A stretch of DNA of 64,000 bases from Hymenoscyphus infarciens (Eukaryota > Ascomycota > Leotiomycetes > Helotiales > Helotiaceae): contig LLCB01000057.1 in the NCBI GenBank assembly GCA_001414345.1, positions 124,001 to 188,000 on the forward strand, in the 5' to 3' direction. The position numbers and the translations under genes are program-made. Positions within the stretch are counted from its first letter, which is position 1. Every line of letters starts with the position of its first letter. Under the pieces are notes generated by a model. That model did no database searches. It worked only from the letters and a program-made list of their open reading frames with translations, and was not told where the DNA came from. Positions 12,823 through 26,219 of this stretch are shown here, piece by piece.

Positions 12823-13951
12823 ATGTCTTCCAGCGCTGCTCTCGTCGCGGTTCTCGCCCTTGCCGGCAATGCTCTCGCAGCTCCCGCTGCTAACGACCCC
12901 AGATTCAACCTAAACCCAAGCCCAAGCCCAAGCCCAACATATGATGATGGACAATATCACTGGAAGCCATCAGCCGTCACCAAAGTAGTTGATGCCTCTT
13001 ACTCCGACTATGTTCCTCTCCCAACAATTTCGCCTATCAGCGACACCTATGGTTACCCAGCAAGTGATATCCAGTCCGGTTACCCCTACTCTGAGGCCCC
13101 TGAACCAACAATCATTTCCACCATCAAGCCAGGAAAGCCAACCACAACAAAAAAGCCAACTTTCGCTACCTTCAAGCCAGAGACAACAACTTCCGTTGTT
13201 ATCAAGACTACCCAGACCACCAGGGGAGCCCCTGAGCCAACAGGCAAAACGGGACTAACCACCCAAGTCACCAAGAAAGAGTTCAAGGGTGACGGTACTC
13301 CAGCCCAGGGATGGCCAGCAGGTGATAAGTGGATCTCTTTCGATGCTCTGTAAGTCCCCTTCAATTACTATTCCTACCCCTCCTTCGGTTCACAAACTAA
13401 TATATCTTAGCTGGTCCGCAAACGAGAAAGCAATTAAGTCATCTTGCACAAATGGAATTCCTCAAAACAGCGACACCGAGAACAAGAACCTCAAGGCAGC
13501 TATCCAATCTGAAGGAAAGGCCAACGGTGTTGACCCACGATTCATTCTCGCAGTGGTCCTTCAAGAATCTCACGGATGTGTCCGTGTTGAGCACACTCGA
13601 TCCCCAGGTGATCTTATTCATAACCCAGGCCTCATGCAATCACATGCTGGAACCTTTGACTGCGAGAAATTTGGAGCCAAGGAGTGCACTAAGGATAAAA
13701 TCGTTGGCATGATCCACGAGGGTGCTGTCCACACCGCTGCCAAAGATGGCTCTGGATTGAAGACCGGTCTTGACACCGCAAAGTCCAAGGGATCCAAGTC
13801 GGATTCTCAAAGCGCTTACTGGTCTGCTCGTCTCTACAACTCCGGAGATTTCAGCTACGAGGCTGGTGGAGATCTGAGCAGCACCGTGAAAGCTGCCACA
13901 GCCTCCTACTCCTCCGACATCGCCAACCGTCTCGTCGGTGTTGTCTTTTAA
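12823..13951 (+). CDS. Secreted lysozyme-like (transglycosylase SLT-fold) protein, two exons
   Basis: Exon 1 is 12823-13349 and exon 2 is 13411-13951. The intron (13350-13410) has GTAAGT, a branch-like CTAAT and TTAG, and joins in phase to give 355 residues. The start ATG has the good context CAAAAATG and opens a classic signal peptide (MSSSAALVAVLALAGNALA). A Pro/Ser/Thr-rich linker follows (residues about 25-150), with PSPSPSP and Thr-Lys-Pro runs. The C-terminal domain carries the hallmarks of fungal secreted lysozyme-like proteins: VDPRFILAVVLQESHGCVR with the likely catalytic Glu in QESHG, then NPGLMQSHAG, ARLYNSGDF and YSSDIANRLVG. Expected role: outside the cell, cleaving bacterial peptidoglycan or a related glycan; the substrate is inferred. 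The neighbouring repeats have left it intact. Confidence 0.88.
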
Positions 13952-14740
13952 ACCCATATCACCTAGTCTACTCTCGACGAGGATGATTTGATGTACCTTT
14001 CTTTTCAATCATAGAGCTTCAGTCTCACACACATTAGCCGGCTACAACCATTTTTTACGAACCACGAGAACCAAACAAACCAGTTGCCCAGAGGAACACA
14101 AAACTTGCGCAGAACATGTCCTGGCAGTTTCTGCATGGACAGGATGCTTATACGGAGACGGGGTTATGGATATGGAGGGATGCATTTGTCATTTAACTGT
14201 ACGATTTTGTTTTGTCATTTTTTTGCTTGGTTGTTCTGCTGTTGTTATGTATTTGGTTTCTTGCGTTTCTTGCAGCATTTTCATGGAACCCCGGGAAAGG
14301 AATTGGTTCTTACATTCTTGGGCCGGGAGCTGGAAAATTTAGAAGGGGCAAAATCTTTTGCGACCCTGTGTATATCACCAATAGATTGTTCGAATCATGT
14401 CTTTTGCTTAATCTTTGAACGTTTCAAGGTTGATGATATAAAAAGTAACCCTTTAAAAATCCGATTTCATTCTGTGACAGAATGATTTTTCATTGGAAAA
14501 CTTTGGTCGATTTAACGACTAGAGTAATTTCAGACTGCTTGCTGGTATTTCTTCGGGGGAGGGGGGATTGCCTGATTAGGTGAGAGTCCCACCACTTCGA
14601 TGCCAAAGACAACCCAGGAATTTATAGGATTCTGAACCCGGAAGAGATCTATTCGCGTGCTTCGGTCGTCATGATTGACGTCAAAATTTCATGGTATTGG
14701 TTTTCTAGTGGCACAGGATGACAACCGTTGAATCCATCTA
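13952..14740. other. 3' flank and intergenic DNA
   Basis: No supported gene. ORFs at 14084-14485 and 14212-14418 overlap in two frames without domains and lie in what is probably the lysozyme-like gene's 3' UTR and spacer. Confidence 0.4.
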
Positions 14741-15353
14741 CAGTGAGTTGCGAGTTAAGCTTGAATTTGCCCACTTTTTTATAATCCGAGCTTTTTGAAA
14801 AATTCCTTGATTTCCCCCCTTTTTATAATAACATTGTCACGTATTTTTTAGGTTGAAAACGCTCTAAGAAGCTTGAATTTAGGAGGTGAAAACTCTGCTA
14901 TATAAATAGAGAAAAGGATCACGTGACACCCCCTTTTTCCGTAACAGGCATATATTAGTATACTCTAGATAATAAGCTCTATATATCCTCTATTACTCAA
15001 TAAACTTTATATAACAAAAATAGACAATCTTATATCTACCTTAATTTTTATAAGGTTTTAGCGTATCTTATCGACCTTATCAACCTTATAGAGTTAGTGA
15101 AAATTTTCTAAAAAAAGGGGTTTTTTTTTAAGAATTATCTATTTTTAGTTTATATTTATTATACTTACTTTAAATTAATAAGTACTATAGAAGAGAGATA
15201 ATTAGATATAGCGCTTCTTTCTAGCTAGGCCTCGTCTCTTTTAGAGTACTTTTATTTTCTATCTTCTAAAGAAAAGAGGGAGAAAGCTTTTTTAAAAAAA
15301 AGCTCGGATTACAAAAAAAGTAGGCAAATTCAAGCTTAACTCGCAACTCACTG
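14741..15353. mobile_element. Tc1/mariner-type MITE with TA target duplication
   Basis: The ends are inverted repeats of about 57 bp. The left end begins CAGTGAGTTGCGAGTTAAGC and the right end is its reverse complement; the first 31 bases match perfectly. TA dinucleotides flank both ends (14739-14740 and 15354-15355), as expected of Tc1/mariner-superfamily insertions. The 613-bp length includes a 112-bp solo LTR, so the MITE itself was about 0.5 kb. There is no transposase ORF. The interior right of the LTR is AT-rich and RIP-like. It sits 100 bp past the MFS stop codon. Confidence 0.85.
14835..14946 (-). repeat. Solo LTR of the TRIM family, minus strand, inside the MITE
   Basis: 112 bp, matching the reverse complement of the 8825-8936 LTR along its whole length with a modest number of differences (GTTGAAAACGCTCT, GAATTTAGGAGGTGAAAAC, GATCACGTGAC). 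The flanks AACAT and GGCAT could be a mutated target duplication. No second LTR or TRIM interior is present, so it probably arose by LTR-LTR recombination. Confidence 0.85.
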
Positions 15354-15453
15354 TAATAAATCCTAGTTCTCTCGTATCAATCACTCACGAGGACTTGCTT
15401 CCCAGTCAGGATACCGAAATCCCGAGACAAGAAGCCACTTCAATCGTCTTTTG

Positions 15454-16975
15454 TTACGTCGCAGAAATAACCCCATCTTTTGCCTTTCTTCTCTTCCTCC
15501 ACGACACCCCATTACTAATCTGCACCACCATCAACCCCAAACCCACAAGCATAACTCCCGTAAGCATCGTAAATGTCCAGCCAACCCCAATTCCATTAAC
15601 GATCGGCAGGACCGCAGCAGTTCCACCAGCACCCATAAGACACCTCACCAAGTTCAACGCCGCCGTGGCAGTTGCACTTTTCTTGGGATAAATGTCCACC
15701 AACATCGTGGTAACCACGCTCTGAATACTCGTCGCGGCCCAGCCAATCACAAAAGTGCAAATTTTCGGGACTGAGAGATGAATGCTGTATTCCAATGTCC
15801 ATCCAAAAACCAAAACACTTGCAATTTGAAGTGGACTCCAGAGCCAAATGCTTCTCAACCTCGCCTTTTCTAGTGGAAAATCTTCTGCTGAACCAGAAAA
15901 CTTCGTTTTAAAGCGATTATAATCGAAGTCCAAGAATTTCCCGGTCGTGAGAGTTCCAATTATACAACCAACTCCATTTCCCAGGAAGCAAAGTCCGATA
16001 TGCAACTCATTCAAGCCGTAAGTGCGTTTGAAAATAGTCGAGAGAATGGCAATTACCATTTGCCATATTGTGTAATAGACAGAGAGGAAGATAATCGCGA
16101 GTGTCACCTCGATGCTGAAGATAATTTTCAATGGGCCAAGGAAATCTACCGGGAGCATCTTAGTAAATGATGTTGTGGTAATCGTTCGTTCCAAGGGGCG
16201 TGATTCAGTAGGTGGGTTTCGATGAAGTTGGATGTATGATAGCAAGGAAACAGATAGTCCCTTCGTGGGTTTCGATCCATTTCCTACCATTGCACGGAGA
16301 GTTTCGGGGAGTAGAATACCCAAAATGATGATAAAAACTCCGCCGTAAATAGTCAAGAACCAGAAAATTGCTCTCCATCCCAAGGTTTGTGAGAATATGC
16401 CACCGAGTATGGGCCCGACAGCAACGGGAGAAAGTAATGCCGCTTGATATATCCCCATATAGCCTCCTCTTTCTTCGCGTACGGTGATATCGCCAACTAC
16501 CCCGGCACCGATGGCAATAGTACTTGCACTCCCAGCACTTTGAAGACATCTCAAGATGACTAGTTGATAGTAATGTTCCGTTTTTGCAAGTCCGATGCAT
16601 GCCCCAATAAATATAACAAAAGTACACAAATAGGTTACTCTTCTTCCGTGAACCTTCCAAATATTAGCAGGGGAATGCTTCAAACTGGATTGAAGTATTT
16701 ACGTCAGCCACTGCACCCCAGATTGAAGGTGATAGACCCTGTAAGATCATGTAAGAAGTTATGGTGAGGTTGACAAGTTCGGCTGAGACATCGAGGTCTA
16801 ATGAGATACTGGGAATCGCAGGGAAATAAATATTGCTTGCGAAGCCCGAAAACGTTGCCGCGACGGAAACAATGGCAACGATTAGAATTTTTTGACCAGG
16901 AGTATAGATGCTGTATGGGACCGGAGCAGGAGGTGATTGGGTCTCATAGCCACCAACCTTCTCTGGATCGTCCAT
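15454..16975 (-). CDS. MFS drug:H+ antiporter (DHA1, Qdr/Aqr1-like)
   Basis: Exon 1 is 16975-16703 and exon 2 is 16653-15454. The 49-bp intron (16654-16702, GTAAAT...GAAG) joins Asp-91 to VHGRRVT and gives 490 residues. Splicing recreates the loop 2-3 motif of the family, GAVADVHGRR, with the conserved D/G/R pattern. Other signs are TPGQKILIVAIVS before the first membrane helix, the long fourth helix region LQSAGSASTIAIGAGVVGD, ERGGYMGIYQAALL, GPILGG and LPETLR at the end of the first half. Family members export drugs, polyamines or small acids at the plasma membrane by proton antiport; this substrate is unknown. The length is normal for the family. A 12.3-kb retroelement ends 298 bp upstream of the ATG, so the native promoter may be cut off. 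Confidence 0.88.
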
Positions 16976-17273
16976 TATTGTTAGTAAAGCTCAGAGAATG
17001 AAGTATTCTGAGTGTTGTGCACATTTATTAGGGTATAGTTGAAGACGGTCTCGATGGTGTAGTTTACTTTCCCGATTTGAAATGTGGGGGCGACATGGAG
17101 TTAAATGTTAAACTGCCGCTAGTTACTCCAGTATAATAAAACGGGGCCGATAGTAGAATTAAGAGGTTCATCTGCATGGCAAGAAGCTTTTGGATTATGA
17201 TAACAGAGGTTGAAAGGAATCTTACAAAGAAGTTGTGATTTAGAGCCCCGAAAATGGTGGCAAGGGCAGACGG

Positions 17274-17375
17274 TGTTGGCACTGTACGTGATAAGACTAG
17301 AAAGCTTAGTAGTATATACTCTAGAAGATAGTAATACCTAGATAGCTTTATCTAATGTAACCTCTATATATAATA
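17274..17375 (+). repeat. 5' LTR of the 12.3-kb element
   Basis: 102 bp starting TGTTGGCAC. In its last 20 bases almost every C of the 3' copy reads T here, a one-strand RIP pattern. Confidence 0.85.
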
Positions 17376-19140
17376 ATTTAGTAATCTCAACGAGGGCGTA
17401 CCTAACTAACTTTTAAATTATAAGAAGAGATAGAAAGAGATAAGAAGTTACTAAGTAAGTAAGAGAAGAACTAGGTAAGAAATATAAGAGTAATAAGATT
17501 CTAAGCTATTAAGAAAGTAAGTAAGAGTAAAATAGAAAGAGAAGATTAGTAAATAAGATACTATAATAAGTTAAGAATTAAGAATATAAAATAATAATAA
17601 AGAACCTATAAATTAATATAAGAAAAACAGATATATTAAGAATTAATATATTAAGAAATAACTTAATTTTATTATTATTAAAGGTTAGAGTTTAGCTTAG
17701 GATCTAGTAAGATACTAAGTAAGAAAGAGCAATTTAATAACGTTAGAATAAGATATTAAAGATATTTACTAATTTTATATTAGAAAAGATAGTATACTTT
17801 CTAAGATAAAAATAAGGAATAGTTAAAGCTATATAACTAAACCTAATAAGGAAGAATTACTATTAGAATAATAACCTTTTAATAAGTTACTACTTAATAG
17901 CCTAAATCCTACTTTTAAAGAGTTAGAATTAGAGATAGAGGATATAGTAACTAACTTTAGAAACGAAGAGATATCTATTAAACTAAGAATAAGAGTAGTA
18001 TAGCTAGGAGTATTAGTATAAATAGTATTCTAATCTTTAGAGCTAGTAAGTAAGAAAAGCTTTAACTTATTATTTAGCTTTCTAGAAAAAGTATAAAGTA
18101 TTTCTATTATTATTAAAAGTCTTAGTAAACTCTAGGTTAATCCCTTACTAGACGTCTTATAAGGGATTAATAAGAGTATAGTTATTATTAAGAATCTAGA
18201 TTAGATAATAGTTAAGAATATTAAGAAAAGTATAAGACTAAGAATAATAAAGATATAAGATACTATCCCTTATCCTTATATTAAAGAAAAATTAGTAGTA
18301 GAAGATAAAAGTAACTATAATATAGCTTTATCCTTATTAATTAATATTCCTACTTTTAAGAGTTTACCTTATTAAGATATAGCTATGTTTATAAAATATA
18401 TAGAGTATAAGGCTAAGAAGGAATACTTAGACTTAGTAGATAGAGAGGAAGGTAGTATTCTAATAGTGTTCTTAAAGTGTTAAAGTAAAGTAAAGAAGTA
18501 TATAGATAACCTAAATAAGATTATATAGAATAACTTTACTACTCTTAAGAAGTCTTTAATTAAGAGATTTTCTAAAGAAGATTAGGCTTATTAGTATACT
18601 CTAGCCTTTAATAAGATAATTTACCTAAAGTAGTAGAGAAGACTTTTATTAGAGTATATTATTAAAGCTTAAGTAATCTAGAGATATATAAAAGAAGATA
18701 ATATAAGAACTCTCTATAAATAATTAGTAAAGAGCTTAGATAAGAAATTATTAAAGATATCTACTTTACTATACTAATTATAATTTAATATAATAAGTAT
18801 AAAGAAGATAATAGACTTAATCTAAGCTATAAATAATAAGATAGAAGGCTTTATAGGTAGTATAGATCTATACTCCTTAGAATTAGACTATATAAAGACT
18901 AGACTAGACTACTATATTACTTAGTAATTTATAAAGTTAAATTAAGAGAATTAAAAGGCTAAGATAGAGTAAGCTAATATCTAGACGAAATTAATTAATA
19001 ACCTAACTCTTATAATATCTAGTATATTCCTAGGATCTATATCTAGAATAGAATATAGAAATTAAGTACTTTAAAGATAAAATAGATTTTTATTAATAAG
19101 AGGATAATCTTAATACTAAACCTAAAAAGCCTTACCTTCT

Positions 19141-19182
19141 TACTTTAGATATAGTAAGTTAGGTTATATAAGTCGTATTTAT
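19141..19182 (+). pseudogene. Gag zinc knuckle with its metal ligands mutated to Tyr
   Basis: The frame reads Y-FR-Y-SKLG-Y-ISRI-Y. The spacing is exactly that of a CCHC knuckle (C-x2-C-x4-H-x4-C), but all three Cys and the His are Tyr codons. Each change is a single G-to-A (Cys) or C-to-T (His) transition. The identification rests on spacing and on its place before pol. Confidence 0.7.
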
Positions 19183-22100
19183 ATAGAATCTAAGAAGAAT
19201 TATTTATCTAGAGAGAAGTAAAGAAGAAGAGTAACTAAATATATAAAGGTAAACCCGCGGCTTAAAGATTATTAGTAAACTAGAGTCTTAGTATAAGTAG
19301 CTACTTATATAGTAGATATATACTAGAACCTATATTATAGAAACTAATAATTAAGAATATAAGGTTACGCTTCTTAATTCTAAGAATATCTAAGAACTCT
19401 TAATTAGTTTTAGAGATATAATCTAACTTAGTTTATACTTAGGAATAATTAAGACTAAGCTAAATAATATTACTAACTTATAATTAGTATAAGCCTAAAG
19501 AGTAATAAGGAAGTATAAATAAAGAATTAGAAGATTAATACTTAGATACTAAGGAATAGGTATTAGTTAATTAATATAGCTTTAAAGAAGGCCTATAAAG
19601 TTAAAGTACTTTAGAGCGAGTTAAATAAAGTTAGAAATAATAGAGTTTTAGAGTCTTATATAGTAGAGTATATAGATATTTATACTATAATAAGATTAAG
19701 TAGTAAAGTAATACTAGAGAATCTAATTTTAAAACCTACTTTTATAAGTATCTAGAAGAAGAAGAAGGTAGGTAAGAAATCTTACTTCTTAGCTCTATTA
19801 GTAAAGGATAAGCTAAGAGAGGTTATAGATCTAAGTATAATAAGTAAAGTCTAAAAGGGAAAGTTATTAAGTAAAGAGCTAAAAGAGGAAGAAGTCTTAA
19901 AAAAGAGAGAGAGGAAATAAGCTATAAGTTAGGATATTATAAGAGTAGTTAGTAAGAAGAGATTTTTATTAGAGAAAGCTCTTAAAAACATTTATATTAC
20001 TATAAGCCTAATAGACCTATATAACGATTTATTAAGATATAGAGTAAAATTAGTAAAAATACTTAAATTAAGCTTAAAAGAGCTCTTTAGACTAGTACTA
20101 ATAAACATAGTAGAAATAGTTATTAATTTACTAGTTATAGAAGTGTCTAAGTTAAAAGCTATTACTTTTAATCTCTCTAGTAAGGAATAATAAAAGGAAG
20201 ACTAACCTTAGCTAAAAGATAAGATAAGATTATTTTTAAAGGCTAGAGTCTATAACTTCTATACTAGAGCTATAGTATAAGTATAATTAAATAAATAAGA
20301 TAGAGTAGTAGACTTTACTAAAACCTTAATTAATAGAGGTAGTATAATTAATCTTATACTAGAAGAGGTAATAGTAAGCTTAAGATTTAAACTATATAAG
20401 AATAATTCTATTACTATTAAAGTCACTAATTCCATAGTTTATTAACTCTACTACTTTATTAGGTTTAATATTTAAGTATTAGAAGTAGATAAAGTTATTA
20501 ATACCTATATTATATCTAATAAAACCTTATATTCCTTACTACTTAGTAGATAGTAGATAAGAGACTATAATATAATTAGAGATTATATAAGATAAGAGTA
20601 CTATATTATAAATAAATATAGAGCTCTAAGAAAACTAGAGTTTATAGTAAATACCTAACCTACGTTAGTACTAAAGTATATCTCTTTACTAGTAGTATTA
20701 TTTAAGAAGTTGTTAAAAACTAAGAAGATATTATAAACTTATCTAATAGAGATAGAAGAGTATTAGAGCTTACTTTTTAACTAAATAGATAAGTAGATTA
20801 ATATAGAATTAGTAAATAAGAAAGGAGAAGATTTAAATACTTAGGATATTATAATTAATAAGCTCTAAGAAGAGGTAGAGGAATAAATAAAAGAAGAGGA
20901 ACGCTAGTATAAGGTACTAGTTATAGAAGTTATAAAAACCTCTAAAAATAGACTATTAAAGTAGTTTAACATAACCTAAGAAAACCTTTTAATATTAGAA
21001 ATAATAGTAAAATTAAATTTAAAAGCTATTTATAAGTAAAAGACCTAGAGTCTACTTATAAAAAGAGTTAACTAGAAGAGAAGGTTAAGCTAAGAAAAGA
21101 GAGAAGACTAATATCGATTTATAAAGTATAAAAAAAGAAATTTAAAAAAGAATTAAAAGTATTAACTTATCTAGTAAGAAGATAATACTATAATATAAAT
21201 ATTCTAACATCTTTTTAAGAACTCTAAAGCTAGAGAGTAATAAAGAATAAGGATAAGATATACTTTAAAGAAGAGAGGTAGCTAGAGAATAGAAAAACTA
21301 AGAAAAAGTTAAAGAGATCTCTATTAGTACTAGGATTAAAAAGAGATACTTATCTAGATAATAATATTATTCTAAAATTAAGAAAATATATAATAAAGAT
21401 ATTAGAAGACGAGTTTAATCTAGTAATAAGTATACTAAAACCCTAGGTACTAGAGTATAAGAAGAAGTAAGAAGAAGATAAGTATTAAGAGAATTTATTC
21501 TATTATATTACTATTAAAGAATTAGAAAATATAAGTAAAGAGATAAATAAAAGGGTATAACTAAAATTAGTACTATAAACCTAAGATAGTAGTAAGAGAA
21601 GTAGGAAAAAGGTTCTTTATACTACTAAATATCTAAAATAGAAAAGAGGAAAAGTAATAGTAAGAGAAGTAGGCATTTTCTAGAGAGAGAATTTAAAAGT
21701 AGTAACTTATAAGGTAAAAAATAAGAAGGTTAAGAACTATTTACCTCTCTTAAAGGAGAATTTAGTCTATATAAAGTATAGTAACTAAAAGAAAGATTTA
21801 ATAGAAAGTTCTTAGTAAAAGAAAGCTCTAAGCTAGAACCTAGCTAAGAGTACTCCTAATAAAGAAAGGAATTCTAAATTAGGAATAAGATAGTAGGTTC
21901 CTTTTATAAGAGGGATCCTTAATAGAGTATAAATAGAGTATATTCCTAATATAAAAGGGATTTTAATAGAGAACTCTAAGGAAGTAAAAGAGGCGAATTT
22001 AACTCTAGAGTTTAAAATACCTTATATAAAAGAAAAGCTAATTAGTATATATAGATAAGAAGAATAGGTTAAAAAGCTAAGATAATAGAAAAGTATTCTA

Positions 22101-25100
22101 CTACTTTTATAAGATATAAAAGAGGAGAATATATTTAGTAGTAGATATAGTTTCTTAACTAAGTATAGGTTATATAAATATAAGAGATAATAGATAAGAG
22201 ATATCTTAGCTAGACCTAAATAAAAGAAAATAAAAAAGATAGTTAAATTAATATAAGGACTATTAATAGACTCTTAAGATAGGAAGAACTAACTTAATAG
22301 CCTTCTATTCTACTAGAGAGACTTATTTATTATAAATATAAGAGATATACTAAGAACCTTACTAATTAAATATACTATTCTTATATTTAAAGACATAATC
22401 CTTAAAAGAGTAGTACTAAAGCTATTTATATAGAAGGAAGTAGACTTTTAAAAAGAAACTATTCTTATACTACTTAAAGCAGGAATTATAGTATATTATA
22501 ATTTACTATAGTTAGTAAGAAGTAAGTATATTAAGAAGGCTAAGAAAAAGAAATTAAAAATAGTATATTAGTATATAGCTATTAATAAGGCTACTATTAA
22601 AAGCTAATACCTAATAAAAAGGCTAAAGGTAATATTATAGTAAGTAGCTAATTCTAAAATAAAGTATATATTCTCTATAAACGCTAGTAATAGATATTAA
22701 GTAATTCTACTATACTTACTATATAGATATAAAACTACTTTTTTAATAATATTTAGCTAATTCACTTATAACGTAATAGACTAAGAACTTATAGAAGAGC
22801 TAGGAATATACTATAGATTAAAAGACTTTAAGTATTAAGAGATTCTAGAACTAAATAATAAACCTATATTAAAAGAGGTAGACGAAGATATAATATTCTC
22901 GTAGTTTATAGATAATAATATAAAGAGGGCTATAGACTTTAAGAAAATAGTTTAGTTCTTATATAATTATTACTTTCTAAGAGTTATATAAGTAGAACTA
23001 ACTCTAAGCTCTACTAAATTAAAATTTAGAGTAGGAAGTTTAGACTATCTAAGATATTATAAACTAGAAGAAGGAGGATTATAACTAGCTCTAAATATAA
23101 TTATAGTAATCTATAATTAGGAACTACCTAAGTTTATAGAAGAGTTAGAGCGATTTATATATTAACTATCGTTTTTTAAAAACTATATTCTAAGTAGAGC
23201 TAACTTAACTACTATCTTAAAGATAGTAATTATATATACCTTAGAAGAATATAAACATATAAGAAAAGTTAAACACTAATATAAGATAGTAGGGTTTAAT
23301 TTCTAGGAAATTTACTAGAAAGTATAGTAAAGGTATAAAGATATAATATATAAAAATATAGTAGTCTTAAAAGACCTTTTAAAATAATATTATTTAGCTA
23401 CTAATATATTAGGTATAGGTATAAGAGAAGTTCTATTCTAACTTTAGAATAAACCTCTAAGTATAGAAGTAGACTTAAAAGTACTAAAGGATATAGATAT
23501 TATTATATTTATAAGTTTCTAGCTAAATAGTAACTAAAGAAAGTACTATATTATAGAGAAGGAGGTATTAAGAGTAATATAGGGTTTTAAAGAATCTTAC
23601 TATTTTATTATAAGATTAAAATACCTAGTTAAACTATATATAGATTACGCTACTCTAATATTAATCTTATATAAGGATAATATAAGAGGAAGGATTATAA
23701 GATAATAACTAAGGATTTTAGAATATAACTTTAAAGTAAAATATATATCTAAGAAATAGTTAGTAGTAGTAGATAAACTTTTAAGAATTAATAAGAAGTT
23801 AGCTTTCGAGTTCTTAAAAGGCTAAGAAGAATTTATACTATATATAATAAGCTTTAAGAGAATTAAAAGAAAAACGTTAATATTAGAGGAAAGGGAAATT
23901 CTAGGATTATATTATAATTAAAGAGATCTAACTTTACTACTAACTTATAAAGATATAATTTAAGAAGGACTTAATAAGAGGTAGGAATAAGAGCTATATT
24001 AAGACTTAGTAGAAGTAATACTAGTACTTCTATTATTAGAAAGATATATCTTAAGATACTAGGAACTAATATAGGAAGTAGAAAACATAGTAGAGAAGAT
24101 TACTAATAATAGAGTAAGGTAGAAGGTTTAGATAGATAATCTATAGTATAGAGATATTATAAAGTATAAGATATTAAAGAAAATTCTATAAAAGAGAGTA
24201 TTAATAGAATTATATAAGAAGATAATTAAGTTATAAATAACTTTACTAATCCTTATTAAAGAGGTAGAGGAAAAATTTCTACTACTAGTATATAAAGAAA
24301 GGAGAGTTAATAAGATAGCTTTCTACTTTTATAAGGATTAGGTTATTATAGTATTATTTACTCTTTATAATACTCATAGCTACTTTTTATCTAAGCTAAT
24401 ACTAAGGTAAGTAATTAGAAGGTTTTATTAGCTTATAAGATATAAAGATATAGTAGAATATTATAAGTCTTATATAAACTATTAAATACTAGGACTACTT
24501 AAGCTTTTAAAGAGTTTACTTCTAATACTCTAGCTATAGCTTAGAGATCTAATAGTAATTAATTATATTAGGCTTATATCTCTAGTATTAAAATTAGAAG
24601 TACGATTTATCTATATAATAATAGACTATATAACTAGAAGGATTTAGATAGAATATATAAGAGTAGCTACCTTTATAAACATACTAAGGATTATCTAAAG
24701 AAGAATTATTTAACTAATAGATTAGTTTAGAGCGTTATACTTAGATAATAAGAGCTATTTTATAAGAGGTATATTTAGGAAAACTATAGAGGTAAACGGA
24801 GTTAGATAATACTTTACTCTAGTATTCTACTTAGCGTCTATTAAATTAATAGAATCATTAGTAAAGCTATACTTAGAAAGGCTAAGAGTAAGGCTATAAA
24901 GTTTAAAGTTATTAATATTTAAATAGAATAAGTTAAATAATAATATCCTAAATAATTTAAACTCTAGAGATATCTACGTCTATAGGTTTACTTCTAATAA
25001 ACTATTCTTTAAAGCTAATTACTAGAGATAGTAGGTAAATATAATTATAAAGACTAGGTTAAGAATAGAGGTATTAAATATAAGTATTAAAGAAGTAGGC

Positions 25101-26219
25101 CTAAATAAGTACTTAAAAAGGATAAATCCTAAAGATAAAGTATAAGCTTTTAAAAAGAGACTAGCTAGAATAGATAAGATATAAAATCTAGTAAACTATT
25201 AATATTTAAAAGAATAAACTAAGATAGTAGCTAGAACTAAAATATTAAACCTAATACTAAAAACTAAAGACCTTGTTTTACTTAAGAGGCTATAATAAGA
25301 CTAATAAAAGTCTTATAAGTTAGAGCCTTATTAGATAAGACTATATAAAGTAGGTAAGATAAGAGAGAATAACTTCTCTATATAGCTATAAGACCTATAT
25401 TTAAAAAAACCTTTAAGTAAATTTTATATAAATTATATAAAACTTTTTATAAAGAGAAGAGAATATAAAGAGATAATAGGATCCTAGAAATTAATTACCT
25501 AGATAAATAAAGACTTATAGCTAATTTTAAAGGAATATATAAAGATAGTTAAAGAAGAGAAAGAAGAGTAGAAGAGTTAAATCTAATAAGAAATAATACT
25601 TAAATTTAAATAGTTAAGAATTAATAATCTTCTAAATAGACTATATATATATAAATCTTAGAAGGCGACTAAGGAGGAAATAAAAGACTTAAGATATAGT
25701 AAGTATTAGAAGAAGAAGAGTATAAACCTAGATAGCTTAGAGAGGAGTCTAGGTCCCTTTATATAAATATAAGGAGAGTAAGAGAGTAAGGGGGTACTAG
25801 TAAGAGTATTACTTTAGAAGATAGGAGAGAGAGAAAGGTAAGAGATAATTAGAAACGTAAGAAAAGCTAAATAGAATAGAGATAGTATCTCCTCTTTTAT
25901 ATTTACTTAAACTATTATATACTATTATTAGTAGATATCTTAATATTAAAGAGAAAAGAGAGATATTTAAGAGTATTAGTTATATAAGGAAGTTATAATA
26001 CTAGTAAAATAGAATAAAAGAGAAAGAGTAAGTAAGTATAATATAGAAGATAAGAGAATAAAAAAAGTTTAATAAATAAGAAGATTAATAATATAAGAAA
26101 AGAGGACTAAAAAGAGAATAAAGAGAAAAAGAGAGGAATTAAAAGTAAAGTTAAAGGTGAAGTTAAAGAAAAGTAGAGCCTCTTAAAGTATAAAGAACTT
26201 CTACACTTCTACTTTATAA

